DNA of 64,000 nucleotides. Origin: Robiginitomaculum sp. (lineage in GTDB: Bacteria; Pseudomonadota; Alphaproteobacteria; Caulobacterales; Maricaulaceae). Below are positions 61,654 to 64,000 of the stretch, one piece after another (position 1 is the first letter of the stretch; every line of letters starts with the position of its first letter). The notes beneath the pieces were generated by a model. The model saw nothing but the letters and a program-made list of their open reading frames with translations. It did not search any database and was not told where the DNA came from. The stretch is taken from contig NVXG01000030.1 of the NCBI GenBank assembly GCA_002733805.1, forward strand, positions 1 through 64,000, read 5' to 3'. Position numbers and translations under genes: made by a program.

Positions 61654-62112
61654 TTATGGGTTCTCCACAGTCATGGCCATGAATGTGCAGCTAGCCACTA
61701 CTTTTCCCGAGACCAGAGCTTGCCCCTCAAAACGAACAAAATTTCTTTTCCGAGCAAGAATTGATACCGGTATCTCAAGGCAGTCACCGGGGGATACTCG
61801 GTTACGAAACTTGGCCTTTTCAACGGAAGAAAATAAGATCGTCTCTTTTTCGGGGCGAATATTCCATGATTTTGCGGCCAGCAAGGCACCGGTTTGAGCC
61901 ATGCTTTCGATCAGCATGACACCAGGCATTACAGGGTTTCCTGGAAAGTGTCCGGAAAACCATGGATCGTCTGCAGCAAGTTGTTTGTGGCCAATCAGGC
62001 TTTCGCCTTCGACAAAATGAGAGGCATGATCCAGCAACAAAAACGGCGGACGATGCAATAACCATTGCAATATCTCTTCATAAGAGATGGTATTGGCTTC
62101 GGTGTTCATCAA
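61654..62112 (-). CDS. fabZ: 3-hydroxyacyl-ACP dehydratase FabZ
   Basis: LLHRPPFLLLDHASHFVEGE, FSGHFPGNPVMPGVMLIESMAQTGALL. Confidence 0.96.
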   Translation of the reverse strand: MMNTEANTISYEEILQWLLHRPPFLLLDHASHFVEGESLIGHKQLAADDPWFSGHFPGNPVMPGVMLIESMAQTGALLAAKSWNIRPEKETILFSSVEKAKFRNRVSPGDCLEIPVSILARKRNFVRFEGQALVSGKVVASCTFMAMTVENP

Positions 62113-63131
62113 TTTCCCGGCTTTTTTTTGGTTTGCTGTGACAATTTACTCAAAGTTGCGACCTCGCGCAAATACCGCCTGTTTGGTTTGGCGGGGTATC
62201 CACTCCACGTCTGGCCATCTGGTATGTCATGCAATACGGCGGAGCCGGCTGTAATTACCACATCATTGCCAATGGTGCGGTGATCAGTCACTCCAACACG
62301 CCCTCCCATCAGCACACGATTGGCGATCCGCACACTTCCCGAAATGCCTACGTGTGCCGCAAAAATGCAATCTTCTCCAATTTCAACATTGTGGGCAATT
62401 TGCACAAGATTATCTATTTTGGATCGCGCACCAATACTGGTGGTGTCAAATACCCCGCGATCAATTGTGGTATTTGCACCAATAGTTACCCCATCGGCAA
62501 TTTGGACCACTCCAAAATGAGGCATATCGATCAAACCTTCTTGACCCTTTGCAACGCCTAAGCCCTGCCCGCCGATCACTACGCCTGGCATCAGGCGGAC
62601 ATCATTGCCTATTTGCGTAAAAGCAATATGTGCACCGGAACCAATATCGCAGTTCCGACCGATCTCAACTCCGCATTCAATTACGGCGTTCGCACCAATC
62701 CGAGAACCGCTTCCGATATGAACATCATCACCAATTACCGCGCCGGGGTTAATTTCCACTCCAGAATCCAACACCGCACTTTTAGAAACCAAATCACTAC
62801 GGCTTTTGGACTTTCTGCTGGATATCAGGGAGTTGGCAATTCCCGCAAAAACGGATTGTGAGCTCTGCGCTTGCAGAGCCGCTACCGGCCATTGCGAGAT
62901 CACGTCCAGTGTCGCCCGATCTGCAATGATAACACCACCCGTCGGAATGTGATCTGTCAGGTGTTTTTTATTTCGGGCAAAAGCGATATTGCCCGCAGTC
63001 AGATCGCGTAATGAAGAAACAAAATGGACCAGAATTTGCGGATCCCCGCGCACAATTTGTGCGCCGGATTGCTTCGCCAGATCAACCAAGGCAATCGGAG
63101 AGAGTTGCGTATAAAACCTTTGATCAATCAT
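62109..63131 (-). CDS. lpxD: UDP-3-O-(3-hydroxyacyl)glucosamine N-acyltransferase
   Basis: Hexapeptide repeats VLDSGVEINPGAVIGDDVHIGSGSRIGANAVIE; IAHNVEIGEDCIFAAHVGISGSVRI. Confidence 0.96.
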   Translation of the reverse strand: MIDQRFYTQLSPIALVDLAKQSGAQIVRGDPQILVHFVSSLRDLTAGNIAFARNKKHLTDHIPTGGVIIADRATLDVISQWPVAALQAQSSQSVFAGIANSLISSRKSKSRSDLVSKSAVLDSGVEINPGAVIGDDVHIGSGSRIGANAVIECGVEIGRNCDIGSGAHIAFTQIGNDVRLMPGVVIGGQGLGVAKGQEGLIDMPHFGVVQIADGVTIGANTTIDRGVFDTTSIGARSKIDNLVQIAHNVEIGEDCIFAAHVGISGSVRIANRVLMGGRVGVTDHRTIGNDVVITAGSAVLHDIPDGQTWSGYPAKPNRRYLREVATLSKLSQQTKKKPGN

Positions 63132-63153
63132 GCATCGACCTAGACGGCTTTCA

Positions 63154-63735
63154 CTATCGCCGCGCGCCTTGTGCCGGAGCCGCAGGTGGCACCCGAGGAA
63201 CCCGCACCCGTGCTACAGATGTTGTGGTGAGCGCCGCATCCATTTTTATCACAACGGCCTCAGTAATGTCCGACTGTTTATTCCGAAACAAAATGTCTGC
63301 TCCATCAAATAAAATATCAATTTTCTTATCGGCGATAACCCCGTTTACTGCCGCTTGATAGGCTTCGAGTACGGGTTTTAACGCCTGATTTCTGGAAGCC
63401 GCCATTTGGCGTTGTTTCCAATTGGCCAATTCACCCAATTTCAATCGCAGATCTTGCTCACGCCGCATCAGGTCATTGCGCGTTCTCAAAACTTCTGGCG
63501 CTAACGCGGACGCCTCAGCGTTTAACTGCTGGGCCTGTGCCCGCAAAGGCACCAGTTCAGGCTCGAACTCTGCATCGATTTGATTATCAATCACCTGTAA
63601 TTGTTGCCCCACATAGATACCAACCTTCGAAGTGGTCAGTGCCATTTCCTGACTGATTACAGCAACGTTTTGCGCCATTGCAGGTGCGGAAAATGTCAGC
63701 GCTGCCAATAGCAGAATAGAGCGAATAAAAGTCAT
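63154..63735 (-). CDS. skp: OmpH/Skp family periplasmic chaperone
   Basis: Signal peptide; AVISQEMALTTSKVGIYVGQQLQVID; between bamA and lpxD. Confidence 0.88.
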   Translation of the reverse strand: MTFIRSILLLAALTFSAPAMAQNVAVISQEMALTTSKVGIYVGQQLQVIDNQIDAEFEPELVPLRAQAQQLNAEASALAPEVLRTRNDLMRREQDLRLKLGELANWKQRQMAASRNQALKPVLEAYQAAVNGVIADKKIDILFDGADILFRNKQSDITEAVVIKMDAALTTTSVARVRVPRVPPAAPAQGARR

Positions 63736-63737
63736 AA

Positions 63738-64000
63738 TTAGAACCTTGTTGTTTGCGAGAAGCGGAATGTTTTCACGTCATCATAAGTTTCACTTCTCAA
63801 GACGCGAGAGAAGTCGAAGCGAACCGGACCAAATGGCGAATCCCAGAAGATACTAAGACCAACCGATGCACGAAAAGCCAATTCATCTTTGACAGCGAAA
63901 CGGGTTGGATCACTGACCACTTTATCACTTGCATCCAATACGCCCAGCGTTCCGAATTCAGAAAATAATGCAGCCTTGATCCCGTATTCATCGGGCAATC
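63738..64000 (-). CDS. bamA: Outer membrane assembly factor BamA (C-terminal fragment, truncated by window)
   Basis: AFRASVGLSIFWDSPFGPVRFDFSRVLRSETYDDVKTFRFSQTTRF* beta-barrel C-terminus. Confidence 0.93.
   Translation of the reverse strand, partial: LPDEYGIKAALFSEFGTLGVLDASDKVVSDPTRFAVKDELAFRASVGLSIFWDSPFGPVRFDFSRVLRSETYDDVKTFRFSQTTRF

Overview
Gene-dense chromosomal window from an alphaproteobacterium, judged from the conserved clusters lpxB-lpxI-lpxA-fabZ-lpxD-skp-bamA, ntrYX-trkA-hfq-hflX, tpiA/ppiD-trp-lexA-comEC-gltX-gltA and rlpA-dac-tmk-holB-tatD. The fused NAGS/NAGK suggests a Maricaulis/Hyphomonad/Parvularcula-like lineage (inference). About 57 CDS, one tRNA-Ser(UGA), several intrinsic terminators and an alphaproteobacterial SOS box are supported. 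No CRISPR array, IS element, prophage or rRNA was seen. The best candidates for unusual biology are: (i) a strongly degenerate NtrC-like protein with no GAFTGA motif and no Walker B acidic residues, lying directly next to dusB where ntrB is normally found; (ii) an apparent TetR-controlled module (TonB-dependent receptor, two alpha/beta hydrolases, AMP-ligase) with two near-identical 20-bp palindromic operator candidates and Ca2+-binding-loop motifs in the receptor; (iii) an argE-argB(NAGS/K fusion)-argC cluster. No clearly new defence or mobile system was found; the rest is largely housekeeping. Gene names come from reading the translations. No database search was run.
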